Below, piece by piece: positions 10,630-21,053 of a stretch of 62,000 nt of DNA. The notes beneath the pieces were generated by a model. It did not search any database, was not told the origin of the DNA, and saw only the letters and a program-made list of their open reading frames with translations. Source of the stretch: Gnetum montanum (lineage: Eukaryota > Streptophyta > Gnetopsida > Gnetales > Gnetaceae); the NCBI GenBank assembly GCA_015680685.1, contig MNCI01018178.1, positions 70,523 through 132,522 of the forward strand, in the 5' to 3' direction. A program made the position numbers and the translations under genes. How positions within the stretch are numbered: position 1 is the stretch's first letter; every line of letters starts with the position of its first letter.

Positions 10630-10720
10630 GGGTTCCATATATATAGTTTTTGTTGATGTGATATTGCGTACCCAATAACGTGGCCCCGATATCGCGTACC
10701 CGATATTGTAGCCTATTTAA
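10630..10720 (-). promoter_or_regulatory. Internal promoter-like block (E1)
   Basis: Minus strand: CAATATCGGGTACGCGATAT, GGGGCCACG, GGGTACGCAATATCACATC, then TATA box ACTATATATATGGAACC (about 10633-10650). The GATATC-GTAC vocabulary is that of the E1 LTR U3 (about 7000-7075, 15290-15365). Positioned between gag and ORF2, so it could drive a separate ORF2 transcript. Confidence 0.6.
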
Positions 10721-12060
10721 AATAGGGTACTTAGAAAAATTGATGAATTTTTGAAATTTCAAGGTAAAAAATGAAGGATTCGAGGTCAATGCAAAAAGTC
10801 CAGGGTATTGTTAAATAGACTAGAAGGCACAAAAAGTATAATGAGGTAGGATTTGACAATGAAATTCATAAGTCAGATGAGGAAAAAGGACATGTTTTGG
10901 TACATAGGAATAGTTAAACTGGAAGGATGATAAGGAAGAGAATAATGTTGGTAGTCTAGTACTTGGAGGGTATAAAATGATGTGATGATGTGCAACAAAT
11001 TCAAATTACAAAAGTCACACAAGTGAGCCCTCCCCAAAGCAGGTTCCAACTTGTAATGCCCTTGCATAACCACACCTTAAAATGTTCGTAGGCACTAGAA
11101 GGGTTAAATGTAATCCACACCAGTTCCACAAAACACACACATGTAGATACCACTGTGACGAGGTATGAATTCAATGCTACACAAGACACAAGTCGCACAT
11201 ACATGGATAGTGAGATGAGGTGAATTGTAGAAGGGATTGCAGAGATTGGGACATGAGGTAACTGACCCAGGGCACAATGAATCTTGAGTGTAGGACGTGA
11301 TTAATGTGTCATTAGCCCATCGCTTCAAAATCAAGATCAAGTCCATTCCTTCGATCAGTGACATCACATTATTTCATCCAATGATGGACAACCATAAGAG
11401 CATCATGACAGTAAGGGGAATGATCACTTGGCATTTTGTGCAAGGGAGGAGTGATTCAGAATTTCTTTGTGGCACTTTGATCTTGATTTTTTTTCTCTTT
11501 CTTTTTTTTTCTTTTTTTTTGAATGCTTAATCTAGAGAAGCTACCTACCTTCAAGCATGGGTGCATGTATTTTTAGTGGAACCCCCTAGAATAGCATTGG
11601 TTTTCTTGAGTGTGTGCCTTTATTACTCTTACTTCCATTTTTCATAAGATCTACAAGGATCTTAGTACAACTAGGCTACATGGTAACTCCTACAAATGTC
11701 ACCAAAGAGAATCCATAAGTCCCCTTGATGTCACACCCTGGTCATTCCCTCTTGGTCCATCCTTCTTTCCTCTAGGTATAATGAGCAAAAAATTACTTTA
11801 AGTTTTAATGATGTTAAGAATATCATCATACCGAGAGTAGAACCTCTTATTCATAGAATGGTTGGGTGGATGTGATGGGCTTACTGTCCAAATAATTAGT
11901 TACTTGAGACTTGATAGCAAAGAACAACACCTCAACCAACGAGTCACATGAGTATTTTATTCATAGATGAGATTACTCATAAAAAGATAAAAAGATAAAA
12001 CAATAAATTGAAAGATGAAAAACTAGAAAACAAAAAATTGTAAAATTAAAGAAAAGGAAA
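10721..12060 (-). other. Non-coding middle of E1 with conserved block and U-rich tract
   Basis: No coding region supported. In minus orientation: U-rich tract after the gag stop (about 11975-12070), purine-rich AAAGAAAG tract (11490-11520), conserved block at about 11024-11076 (plus-strand text CCCTCCCCAAAGCAGG and ATGCCCTTGCATAACC). Co-linear with E0 871-2164 and with the integrase-ORF2 interval of E2. Confidence 0.65.
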
Positions 12061-12081
12061 AATATTTATTAATTTTGCTCG

Positions 12082-14371
12082 TTAGAATGTGGAATATGCC
12101 CCATAACTAAACCTTTGATCATGGCGAAAATTAATAAATGAAAAGTGTGGATCCATGCATGTTGGAAATGTTGGGGATCGATCATATCCCAACCACTGGG
12201 TGTCTTTTGATGTGGTGGTTGGAATGTACCCATATTGGGGTTCACACACTCGACCATAATAGACATAGTGGGGTAGGTTATATGATGGGGTCATGGGATA
12301 AGGAGCTACCCCACTATGGCACCCTTGATCGTAAGATGACATGCAAGGATCAATGTGTCCCCCTCTATGGTTATATTCATTGGGCCGCATAGTTGTTGGA
12401 GTATTGATTGGTGGCCCTGATAAGGTAACACGAGGTGTTGAGTTCGAGGAGAAGGATGCATCACAGCATTGAACATGTGCTAGTTTGGGAGGTGCAGTGG
12501 GTTCAGCATCGTGGTGCTTCTTTTTACGGCCATACTTAAAGAAAGGGCGCTTTTGAGTATTTCCACTACTATTGACAGTAGTAACACAAGTAGCATTCAT
12601 AGGTTGGTGCTATGGTGCAAAACCTTCTAGTACAATTGGTGGCAATGTAGAAGGAGGTGAAGGATGAGAATATTATTGTTGAGGAAAAGTGTAAGGTACA
12701 TGAGGTGGTGACCTTGGTGGAGAGGGTATGAGTGGATAGTATTCTAGAGAATGATAATGATGAGGTGAAGTAGAGGATGATGATCCAGTTGGAGAAATAG
12801 TGTGTTGAACATAGTAAGCATTTGATGTTGGGACATACAAAGGATATGGTCGGGTTGGCGATGGCCTCTCCGACAACTAGGGCTTTTGCCATTGTGGTTG
12901 AACCCGATATTTCTGTACAAAATATGGATGTAACATTCCTCCCTAGTGCTTATGTAAATGTGACAAAAATGGGCATTGGCCTTTGGGGTGATCGTACAAA
13001 TAGACGTTGCACTGATATCTGAAGTTGGTAGTTGATTTCTTATTCTTATTATCTTCTACCCTTTGTTCTAATTGTTGCATGGTGTTCTATTTTGTTTCTT
13101 AATTTGGCATAGTTGTACCTCTACTCTTGTTAGCATATTCTCCATATTTTGCGTGCACCCATTCCGTCATCTTATTAATCTTTGCCTCAATTTCATCTAG
13201 TGATTATTGCATTGGCAAAGGTAGAAATAGTTGCACTTCCTCAAGGTGAGTTGATTTCTCCTCTTTATGGTTATGGACCTTTGCTAATTCGAGATTTTGG
13301 TCCCACTGAGAGTTTTCAATATTCTTCCATTTAGCCATTTCTCCTTCTTCTTTTGCTACTTGCTTAATAAGCTCTTGGAGTTGATGGGTTTGTAGCTTGT
13401 ATAGTTGACCTCTAGCATACATCCCTAAGGTTTCCCTTATTTCATTAGGGAGCCCATCCATGATGTGATACATTAGCCTTTCCTCGGAGAATCCATGGCC
13501 TAGGCAATTTTTTAACAAAGAATAGTATCTTTCTAAGGCCATGTCCAAGGTTTCATGTTGCCCTTATTTCCGTTCTTGGATTTGTCTCCTCAAGGCTGAC
13601 ACTCTGGCATAGGTTTGATATTGTTCAGTAAAGAGTTATACCATTGTTGACCAACTACGGATTGATTTTGGTTTTGACGATCTATACCACACTTTTGCTT
13701 GGCCAACGAGTGTCATAGGAAAGAGCTTAAGTTTTTGCCATCCATTATCAATATTATTCCAAACACAAGCATCATAGAAGGCTTGTATATGCTGTCGTGG
13801 ATTTGAATCATAGCGTCCTACAAACTTGGGAAAGTTGTTTAAATCAAGCTTGGGTAGATGTATTTCTTTACGCTGCCTGCAGGATATTCGAACAACCTCT
13901 TGTATAGGCAGTAGGCTCTTAGTGGCCAGCAGGGGTTCATCATCACTAAGTAGGTTGTGAGTTTGTGAGTTGAGACGATGTTGTCCTTGTTCATGTTGGT
14001 GTTCTTGATTTCTTTGTGAGCTTGATTTTTAGTTCTATGCTAATCCCTTGAAAGATAGTCATCCATGTCATAATTTGATGTTGAAGGAGTAGAGGAAGAG
14101 AAAGAATTGAAAAACTTGTCCTGACTTTTGTAAGTTTTCCAATCATCCCCTAATAGATTCTTGTTAGTTATTGAGAAGGTCCTAGGCTTTTCAGGCCTTC
14201 TCATTCTATGGGTTGTCCCCTCCTTACTAGAGTTGTCAAAGTTGGTTGACAAGAATCCTTGAGTATCATTGGGATACTCATGAAGATATGGAATTCCTAC
14301 ATAAAGTTGAGTACTCCAAACTTTGTCTTCATCATAGTTGTGGCGTTAACATAGTCTTGTGAGAGAGACAT
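12082..14371 (-). pseudogene. gag: gag (E1, family II)
   Basis: Capsid-type polyprotein gene. Start chosen at the ATG giving MSLSQDY, matching MPLLQDY in E5; several frameshifts follow. The retrotransposon Gag core spans about 13870-13200: AFYDACVWNNIDNGWQKLKL, then FPMTLVGQAKVWYRS, then GHGFSEERLMYHIMDGLP and a Lys/Glu helix. A zinc-knuckle relic lies at 12972-13010, CNVYLYDHPKGQC, where the second Cys of the family pattern C-x2-C-x3-H-x4-C is Tyr. The C-terminal 200 residues are Pro/Ser/Tyr-rich and end ...FSYG. Family I gag has a different N-terminal domain. No protease follows. Confidence 0.82.
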
Positions 14372-14489
14372 TGTTGTGAGTGGTGTGTGACTTAATTTAA
14401 TTTAATTTAATTTCTTTTCTAGAGGATATATCATTAGTACTTGTTACAACAATCTTGTATGATATAACTAGTCTAAATAACTAACACCA

Positions 14490-14508
14490 TCCCTGGCAAT
14501 GGTGCCAA
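14490..14508 (-). other. Primer-binding site, tRNA-Asp type (E1)
   Basis: Minus strand TGGCACCATTGCCAGGGA, one T after the LTR. Compared with TGGCGCCGTTGCCGGGG, the complement of plant tRNA-Asp(GUC) 3' end used by Athila, the differences are G-to-A changes at CpG sites. Confidence 0.75.
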
Positions 14509-15389
14509 TGATGAGTGGCAAGGTACCCCTACACTCAACCATACGAATACAAGTGTTTCAAGCACGATCTGGTCGAATTCCACAGACGGGTTAGTTGTGG
14601 TATCTAGATAGTTACTCGTTGATCGTAGTTCGCTGTCTTTCCATCTAGACTAGTATTTGCTTTGTCATGTATGGTTTAGTCTAGAGTGAGGTGTATGATG
14701 CAGTCCTAAAGTAGTGCTACTCCTAGAGGTAATAGAAAATAACTTTAATTAAGCTATGAGGAAAAGGGAAAGAGAGTTAAGCTAATAGGACATAGGGGGG
14801 AGAGAATCTAAACTAGCCTAAGTGTGATAAGCATCCATTCCTTAATCATCCATACACATCTTGGACCTCATGTACAACTATTAGTGGGATTACCAAGTGC
14901 ATATCCTAGGTACACTACTGGGATACCAAGTAGTCACACTTAAATGTTTGTGATTAAGTCGTACTCATTTCGTATATAATAACAAGGATAGGAGTTGAGG
15001 GTAAAGAAGTATTAATTAAGAAAGCAATGAATAACAATTAAATAATTAGACTAAGTGAATGCTGCAATGATGAAGTAATCTTGATCTTTATTTCCGGTCA
15101 TGTGCGTGTCCAAGTATGTCACACTCGAATAAAGGTGCTGTACAATTACAATCATCACACTGTAGGCATGCACTGGGAGAAAGGGTTGAGAAGAACTAAA
15201 AATGAAAATTAACTTCTTATTGAACTACCACTTTGACTCCTTTCGCCTACATGTGTATTTATAGGCCCGCATAGGAGTCACGATATCTTGTATCCAATAT
15301 CGCTAGCCAGGCTGCGATATTGCGTACCCGATATCATGGATCCGATATCGCGGGTCCGATATCGAAGCCTAATGAATCATGATTCATCA
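14509..15389 (-). repeat. 5' LTR of E1
   Basis: 881 bp, TG...CA bounded, paired with 6222-7100 and very similar along its length. R hairpin at about 15084-15136, TATA complement near 15259, U3 GATATC repeats 15290-15365. Confidence 0.92.
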
Positions 15390-15691
15390 ATATCCTAGTA
15401 GCGTACCTAGGATATGTGCTTGGTAATCCTAGTTGTAGTCGTACACAAGGTCCAAGATGTGTATGGATGATTAAGGAATGAATGCTCATCACACTTAGGC
15501 TAGTTTAGATTCTCTCCCCCTATGTCCTATTAGCTTAACTCTCTTTCCCTTTTCCTCCTAGCTTAATTAAAGTTATTTTCTATTGCCTCTAGGAGTAGCG
15601 CTAGTTTAGAATTGCATCATACACCTTACTTTGGACTAAACCATATGTGACAAAGCAAATACTAGTCTAGATGGGAAGACAATGAACTACG
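15390..15691 (+). repeat. 3' LTR of E0, second part (truncated)
   Basis: Begins with the ATATC duplication and continues the E0 LTR (CTAGTAGCGTACCTAGG...). Homology ends near 15691 after GAACTACGA, about 110 bp short of the expected LTR end, where a different element fragment begins. Confidence 0.85.
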
Positions 15692-15873
15692 ACATGAATA
15701 AATTTTGTCATATTTGTGTTTGTGTCCCAATTTTGTCATATTCAATTCTCCATTGCAGTATGAATAAATTTCTAATCAATCAATAATCCCATACGTATCC
15801 ACTGTGTAATCAATTGAGCTTGTTCCTCACTTTCTTTGACTTGAGGACGAGTTGTTATTCAGTCGTGGGGGTA
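15692..15873 (+). mobile_element. 3' terminal fragment of an E5-like element
   Basis: Plus-strand text parallels the DNA between the ORF2 end and the polypurine tract of E5 (46660-46830 reversed): CCCAATTTTGTCATATTCAA, AATCCCATACGTATCCACTG, ACGAGTTGTTATTCAG, then CAGTCGTGGGGGTA at 15860-15873. Non-coding. Confidence 0.75.
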
Positions 15874-15959
15874 TGATGAATTGTGGTTTGTCAGGTGGTT
15901 ATATTGGACCTTTGTTAACTAGGTGCTGATATCAGCACCTGACAAACCATGATTCATCA
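15874..15959 (+). repeat. 86-bp palindromic LTR stub
   Basis: Starts like an E5-type LTR (TGATGAATTGTGGTTTGTCA) but after about 50 bp turns back into the inverse of its own start. The outer 24 bp (15874-15897 and 15936-15959) are inverted repeats with two mismatches; the inner GGTGCTGATATCAGCACC is a perfect 18-bp palindrome. No remaining LTR body. Confidence 0.75.
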
Positions 15960-17200
15960 ATAGCCAAGGCCATTGAAGCGAGGGAGAAAAATAACTTAAT
16001 TGTTAAAGATTAAGCTAAGATTTTTAAGAACCATGGTTTTAATTTCAGATACGAAGATATGACCTTTAGTAAATGATTAAGATTGCATCGTATACTAGTT
16101 TCAATATTGAATTTGGCCAACTGAAAAAGCCTTGGGCTAGACTTTTTTCTTGCTTAGGAGATAACAAATATCAACAATTTTAAAGTAATTCCTGAAAAAT
16201 TTATAAAATAAAGGTACAGTCATGATTCCAACTTGTGAGCACAAATTCAATTAGTGTAATAAACCTACTACATGTAGATTACCATTTGTGTCATCAACCC
16301 TGCCCATATTAAACAAACACTTGGGGTTTTAAGTTTTAACTTTGAACTTGCTCTATTTAACCTCTTTTCTTCATAATGAAGGATACCAACCACACGGTTT
16401 GGTTTACGTGGCTGTGTTTCTAACGTTGAAAAAAGTAATAAACTATCTCTAAAATCGCAGATGTCCCGCTGCATAAACGATGCCGGGTTGTGCTCCGCTA
16501 AATTTAATTTATGCCATAGTTGGATGGTATAGCACTGTAGTTTTATATCCATCGCAACTGGCGGCACAGTTCAGGCTAAACAATGTTAGGCTTTATGCTA
16601 GTGTTTTTTATCGAAGCTTTATAGCAATCAAAGATCCAACGCTTCATAGCAATCAATGGTAAAAAGAACACCATTTTATTAAAATAAAGCTATAATGAGA
16701 ATTATTGCACTTAAGTTTTGTTACGTATCTATCTCTTATTTAAATTTAATGATGCATGGCCGTAACCATGAGAAGTTTGTTAAGCCGACTTACTTTGTGT
16801 GGGGGAGGAAAATGACGTGGCAATGCCATTTAAAACACTGAACAGCAACTCTGAACTGTTACAATTCCAGCTATCCTTGCAACCTGTGCTGACGTCACTG
16901 TTCGATGTCTACTGCAAGTGCGTGAGCCCACGGCATCCATGATGTTACTGTCACTAATATCAAAGTTGCAGCACCGCAGAGTGGCGGGTCATGGTTTGGC
17001 CCTCTAAAATACTGTGAACTTTATTATTATTACTATTGACATGAATGGCTGCACGTTACATAATATTTAGGATTTATTGTTATTGATATAATTTTATACA
17101 ATTTCTGACATGTTTAATAAAATATCAATATCAGTAATATTAGGTATTTTATTTTATGTTGCTTTTGATTTGCATGGATCATGGCCATATTCAAGGTCTC

Positions 17201-17332
17201 AATTTAACAACTAATATTACCTTACATTTGACATGAAATTTTTAAATTTAACAACTAATATTACCTTACATTTGACATGAAATTTTTAAATTTAACAACT
17301 AATATTACCTTACATTTGACATGAAATTTTTA
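17201..17332. repeat. Tandem repeat, 44 bp x 3, identical units
   Basis: Units at 17201-17244, 17245-17288 and 17289-17332, each starting AATTTAACAACTAATATTAC and ending GAAATTTTTA, with no differences between copies. Confidence 0.95.
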
Positions 17333-18299
17333 AATGATAGGTTGTATTAACGTTGCCATTCGAGAACATATATAGTATTATCCTTTTCATAATATTGTCA
17401 ATTGATCTTCTCCACGTTAAAGTTAGGTTACACGAAAATCTACTTTTCTATTAGGCTACACTAAAATCTACTTTTCTACTATGTACATTTTCATTGTCAT
17501 TGCAATTTAAAATGGTAAGAGTTTTAGCATGAAAACCTTATTTTATAGGTTCAATTGTAGTGAGCACAATTGAGTTATGAATTTAAATTAGAAATTTGGG
17601 AAAAAGAATAAGAATTTAAAAAATGCATTGTCCCAACATAATAAGGTAGGCTACCTTAGTTCTTTTTTGACATTCAACTTTATGAAGAGCTAGATTTATT
17701 CTCCCATAGATGCTAGTAACCAACTAAAAATTCAATTTTAGTTTCAGAAATTTTTACATATATTTTTAAGGTTATTAAATACAAAACAAATGACTTTCAC
17801 AAGAAGATTTAACGATTAATTTTTCTAACTATTCTTATCATTTATTGTATAATTTATAACACAACAAATATACAAAAACTTTAACTAAAAAAATTATGTT
17901 TTAACTTTATGTCTACACTACTTGAGCAATGGTTCCGTCTTGCAAAGCTTAAATGATTTAAATTTGCTCACATTATGTTCTACCTTAGTAAAATATTCTC
18001 ACATTCAAATCACTTTCAATGCTATTATTAACTCGACTTAAAAAAAAGAAAAAAATATAAATATTACATGAAACTTCAAAACATCAAATGAGAGGCCTTT
18101 TATCATTACACATGTACATGCATTTTTCTAAGCAAAAAGGGCTTGTACTGTATTATATTAAACAGGGCTAAAATTTCATAGCTAGTAACTTCAATGATAC
18201 ATTGCTTAGGAACAAGCAAATATTAAAGTTTTAGATTAAAGAGGTCAATAACGCAATAAATTTTTCCAAATTTTGATATGTAAAACTAAATATTTGCAT

Positions 18300-19640
18300 C
18301 AAAAATAGTTTGACCACAACTCACAGTCCACTCATGGTATTGCAAGAAATAGACAATAAGTCTACCATGACTTGCAGTTGCCTCATGGTGAATGTTCAAA
18401 ATAAGGTAAATTCACCACAACTCATGGTACCCTCATGACACATTTGTGGAATTTTCAATAATCAGTTCCTCTTTGTTTTCAAATACCACAACTTGTAGTT
18501 GGATCATGTTACTATCTCCAAAACCTATGTAAATACCATGACCCAAGGTACTTAGAAACATTTACCACAATTTGTTGTACTTCAAAAAATTTTATTTTTT
18601 CAAAATTCAAAGCTAAAATTTAAACATAATCATTAATAAATTGAATCTAAGTTATCAATAGTTCCTATTTCATATAAGCTATAGGAATGTTGGCTTGATG
18701 ATTTGAACATATGCAATGAAGATCAGATAATGAATCTATAAAAAAAGGTTGCTACATCATTGTTACAAGAAAGTTATCAAAGGAAGAGAAAATAAAAAAG
18801 GACCTAGGAAAAAATAATTGAAGATGACTTGAAGAAAGTACAAATAAAGAAAGATCTAGCTTTTCATAGAGGTGAATGGTGAAACTAAACTCATGTATCC
18901 AACCTCATTTTGTTGAGACAAGGCTAGGATGACGACGACGATGATAAGTAAGGATCTATGATATGCATTCCCTAAGGAATACATCTCTAATGCCTAACTT
19001 ATAAGATAAACATCCATAACCTAAAATTGCATAAATTCTATATGGTAGCATGAATAATAAAGTGTACTACCAGCTAAGAGATGAGCTTATCTAGCATCTA
19101 ACATGATATAATATCATCTGACTACTACCAATAGGAAAGTAAATTTACTCTATCACGATTTATTATGATATAGTATTCAAGTACATGTAAATAATTGTTA
19201 AAAACTTTGACCTTCTACAGAAAAATGAAATTCTCAAAATTTTTGATTCAAAATAAATTTGTTCAATTCATCATGAGTCATGGTTTGTTAACTATGAAAG
19301 AACCATAAGTCATGGTTTATAAGAAATAGAGATGTTTAATATTCTAGGAATACCATGAGTTGACCATAAGTTGTGATGGCTTACCATGATTGATCCATGG
19401 ATCATGGAGTGTTTATCTTACTTTCTTAAATGATCATGAGTCTTGAAGGAATGACACAAGTCATGGTTGATGATCATGAGTCATGGTTAAGTAATGGTTG
19501 ATAGTGATAGATGAAGTAATTGATCATGAGTGATGATTACCTCATGGAAATATTTCTGGGTTGACCACAAGTTAACCATGAGTCATGGTTTGTTATTTGA
19601 TGATACACAAGTTGTAGTTTAGTCATGGTCTAATGGAATT
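18300..19640. repeat. Degenerate CATGAGTCATGGT / ACCACAACTCATGGT repeat field
   Basis: More than twenty imperfect copies of short words built on ACCATGAGTNATGGT and its complement. Copies from 18308 to 18590 mostly read ACCACAACTCATGGTA; after an unrelated interval, copies from 19270 to 19625 mostly read CATGAGTCATGGTT. Spacing is irregular (about 25-60 bp). Not coding. Confidence 0.65.
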
Positions 19641-19841
19641 ATTGACAATGATAATAATTAATGATAGTGTTGATGACTTGATACTAAAAACTAATCTAGT
19701 AATAATGGTAAATGTTGTTGACGAGAAACAAATACTTGATGAAAATGAACAGTTGGGAACAAAAGCTTTTGGAAGATGAATAGCTAGGAGAATAAAAAGA
19801 TCATAGAAAATTTCATAATCAATCTTTATTGTTAGTAAAAC

Positions 19842-19846
19842 CAATT
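19842..19846. repeat. Target-site duplication of E2 (left)
   Basis: CCAAT here and CCAAT at 32911-32915, identical. Confidence 0.9.
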
Positions 19847-20803
19847 GATGAGTGGCTAGGTATCCCTACGCCCAACCATACGAATCACGAGCGTTCACGC
19901 GCGGCTCGGTCGAAATCCGTAGACTGTAAGCACTTAACATACACTAGACTTCTAACTAGTGAAACCTTGGGTTAGAACGGTCGTTGTCATCCTAATCTCA
20001 CTTGTGAAGTTTTGTTACGTTGGTTAAGTGAGACTAAGGCTAATGATTTTTATATCTTTTAATTATCTTTTTCGACGACTAAGTGAGGTATGGAAAGTAA
20101 TGAACAAACTATTATCTAATCTCTAATTATCCTAATTTATATTCTAACTACTCCTAGCATAAGTATCCGGTCCCATCTTCCAAGCACGTTCTGAGCATTT
20201 CCTAACACTATTGGGTTACCAGACGTTAAGTGTCACTAGGCTTACCAAGTGTTTGGATTACGTTCGAGATGGTCGTACTTATGTCTTTAATGAACCACGA
20301 ATGAACAATAACAATTGAAATTATAATAACGAAAACATAAGTAATCAACAAGTAACTAATAAAGCATAAATATATTAAACTATTAAATCAACAAGTAACT
20401 AATAAAGCATAAACACATTAAACTATTAATGCATGAAATAACTAAATCCAAATGCTGCAAGGTATGCATGAACAGTTCGTCTTTATTACCATCACGCCAA
20501 TGGGCTCAGATACATCAACGCTCGAATAAAGATCCGATCGCTTTTCATACACCTGTTGCGGGCACTTGGAAAATATTCTATCTCTTGCAGGAGCAAACTA
20601 CAAGAGCTTCGCTACAACTACTCAAAAAGATGCCTAAATGAGGCGGAAGGCCCTCATATTTATAGATCCGAGAAAGGTGGCTATGTAAACGGGGCCACGT
20701 CGATGTAGGGTGCCTACGTCGATGGGCCCGCATTGATGCGGCCACGTATACGTGACCTCGTATACGCAGCCCAGTCGACGCATTAACTTTTGACACTTTA
20801 TCA
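19847..20803 (-). repeat. 3' LTR of E2
   Basis: 957 bp. Minus strand: TGATAAAGTGTC start, U3 words CGTATACGAGGTCACG, GTCGAC and CTACGTCGAC, TATA box TCTATAAATATGAGG (about 20656-20670), R hairpin from CTTTATTCGAGCG and AATAAAGACG (about 20482-20533). Confidence 0.92.
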
Positions 20804-20819
20804 TACTCCCACGACTGAG
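20804..20819 (-). other. Polypurine tract (E2)
   Basis: Minus strand CTCAGTCGTGGGAGTA; one G of the usual GGGGG is A. Confidence 0.75.
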
Positions 20820-21053
20820 CAAAAACTCGTGCTCGAGTTACTTTACAATTTGGAAGGTATGGATTCTTATTTACAACACACATAACTTAACACATAAATG
20901 GCACACACATGACACAACATAAATTTGACCAAGTGCCTGAGTTACAGAGGGGGAAAAATTACAAAAATGGTAGTGTTCAGAGACAAAATTGAACACTCCG
21001 CTGGTCCTGGAGCCTTTGCTGTGTAGGATGATGCATAAAATTGCTGGAGAAGA

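Larger units (their letters stand above)
6222..15389 (-). mobile_element. E1: complete pol-less (gag + ORF2) Athila-type element
   Basis: Full-length non-autonomous element of 9.2 kb with LTRs of 879 bp (6222-7100) and 881 bp (14509-15389), a polypurine tract at 7101-7116, a tRNA-Asp-like primer-binding site at 14490-14508 and a near-perfect 5-bp target duplication. Coding content in transcription order: gag (14371-12082), then ORF2 (10134-about 7287). No protease, RT, RNase H or integrase. Between them lie a U-rich tract, a conserved non-coding segment, a promoter-like block and an internal polypurine-like site. It resembles the class described as terminal-repeat retrotransposons with gag, but also keeps ORF2. 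Inserted in the E0 LTR in opposite orientation. Confidence 0.9.
313..15691 (+). mobile_element. E0: truncated family II (pol-less) Athila-type element, split by E1
   Basis: Plus-strand element consisting of gag C-terminus (316-713), non-coding middle, ORF2 (2769-about 5560), polypurine tract (5739-5754) and 3' LTR (5755-6221, continuing at 15390-15691 after the E1 insertion). The 5' LTR and most of gag are missing: the left end is fused to an inverted LTR fragment near 312. There is no PR, RT, RNase H or integrase; gag is followed directly by the U-rich and conserved non-coding segments that follow integrase in E2. Co-linear with E1 throughout, so it belongs to the same family in opposite orientation. 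All reading frames are broken. Confidence 0.85.
15960..19846. other. Non-coding DNA between elements, no gene recognised
   Basis: Low-GC DNA without convincing coding potential. A 99-codon minus-strand frame (16268-16567) has no recognisable motif. The part 16300-17030 is less AT-biased than its surroundings and may be old single-copy or MITE-derived sequence, but I see no clear terminal repeats. From 17030 on the DNA is AT-rich, with a tandem repeat (17201-17332) and a degenerate repeat field (18300-19640). This is the only long stretch of the window not explained by the LTR elements. Confidence 0.6.

Noticed and set aside
16268-16567. 99-codon minus-strand frame in the region between elements, possible small host gene
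   Set aside because: No recognised motif, no splice structure, and no homologous copy in the window; length is within chance for this composition.
18300-19640. CRISPR-like array from repeated CATGAGTCATGGT words
   Set aside because: Spacing is irregular, repeats are degenerate and in both orientations, and the sequence is plant nuclear DNA.
20429-20641. Plus-strand 70-codon frame repeated at 32537-32815
   Set aside because: It is the antisense reading of the two E2 LTRs; the duplication is explained by the LTR pair.
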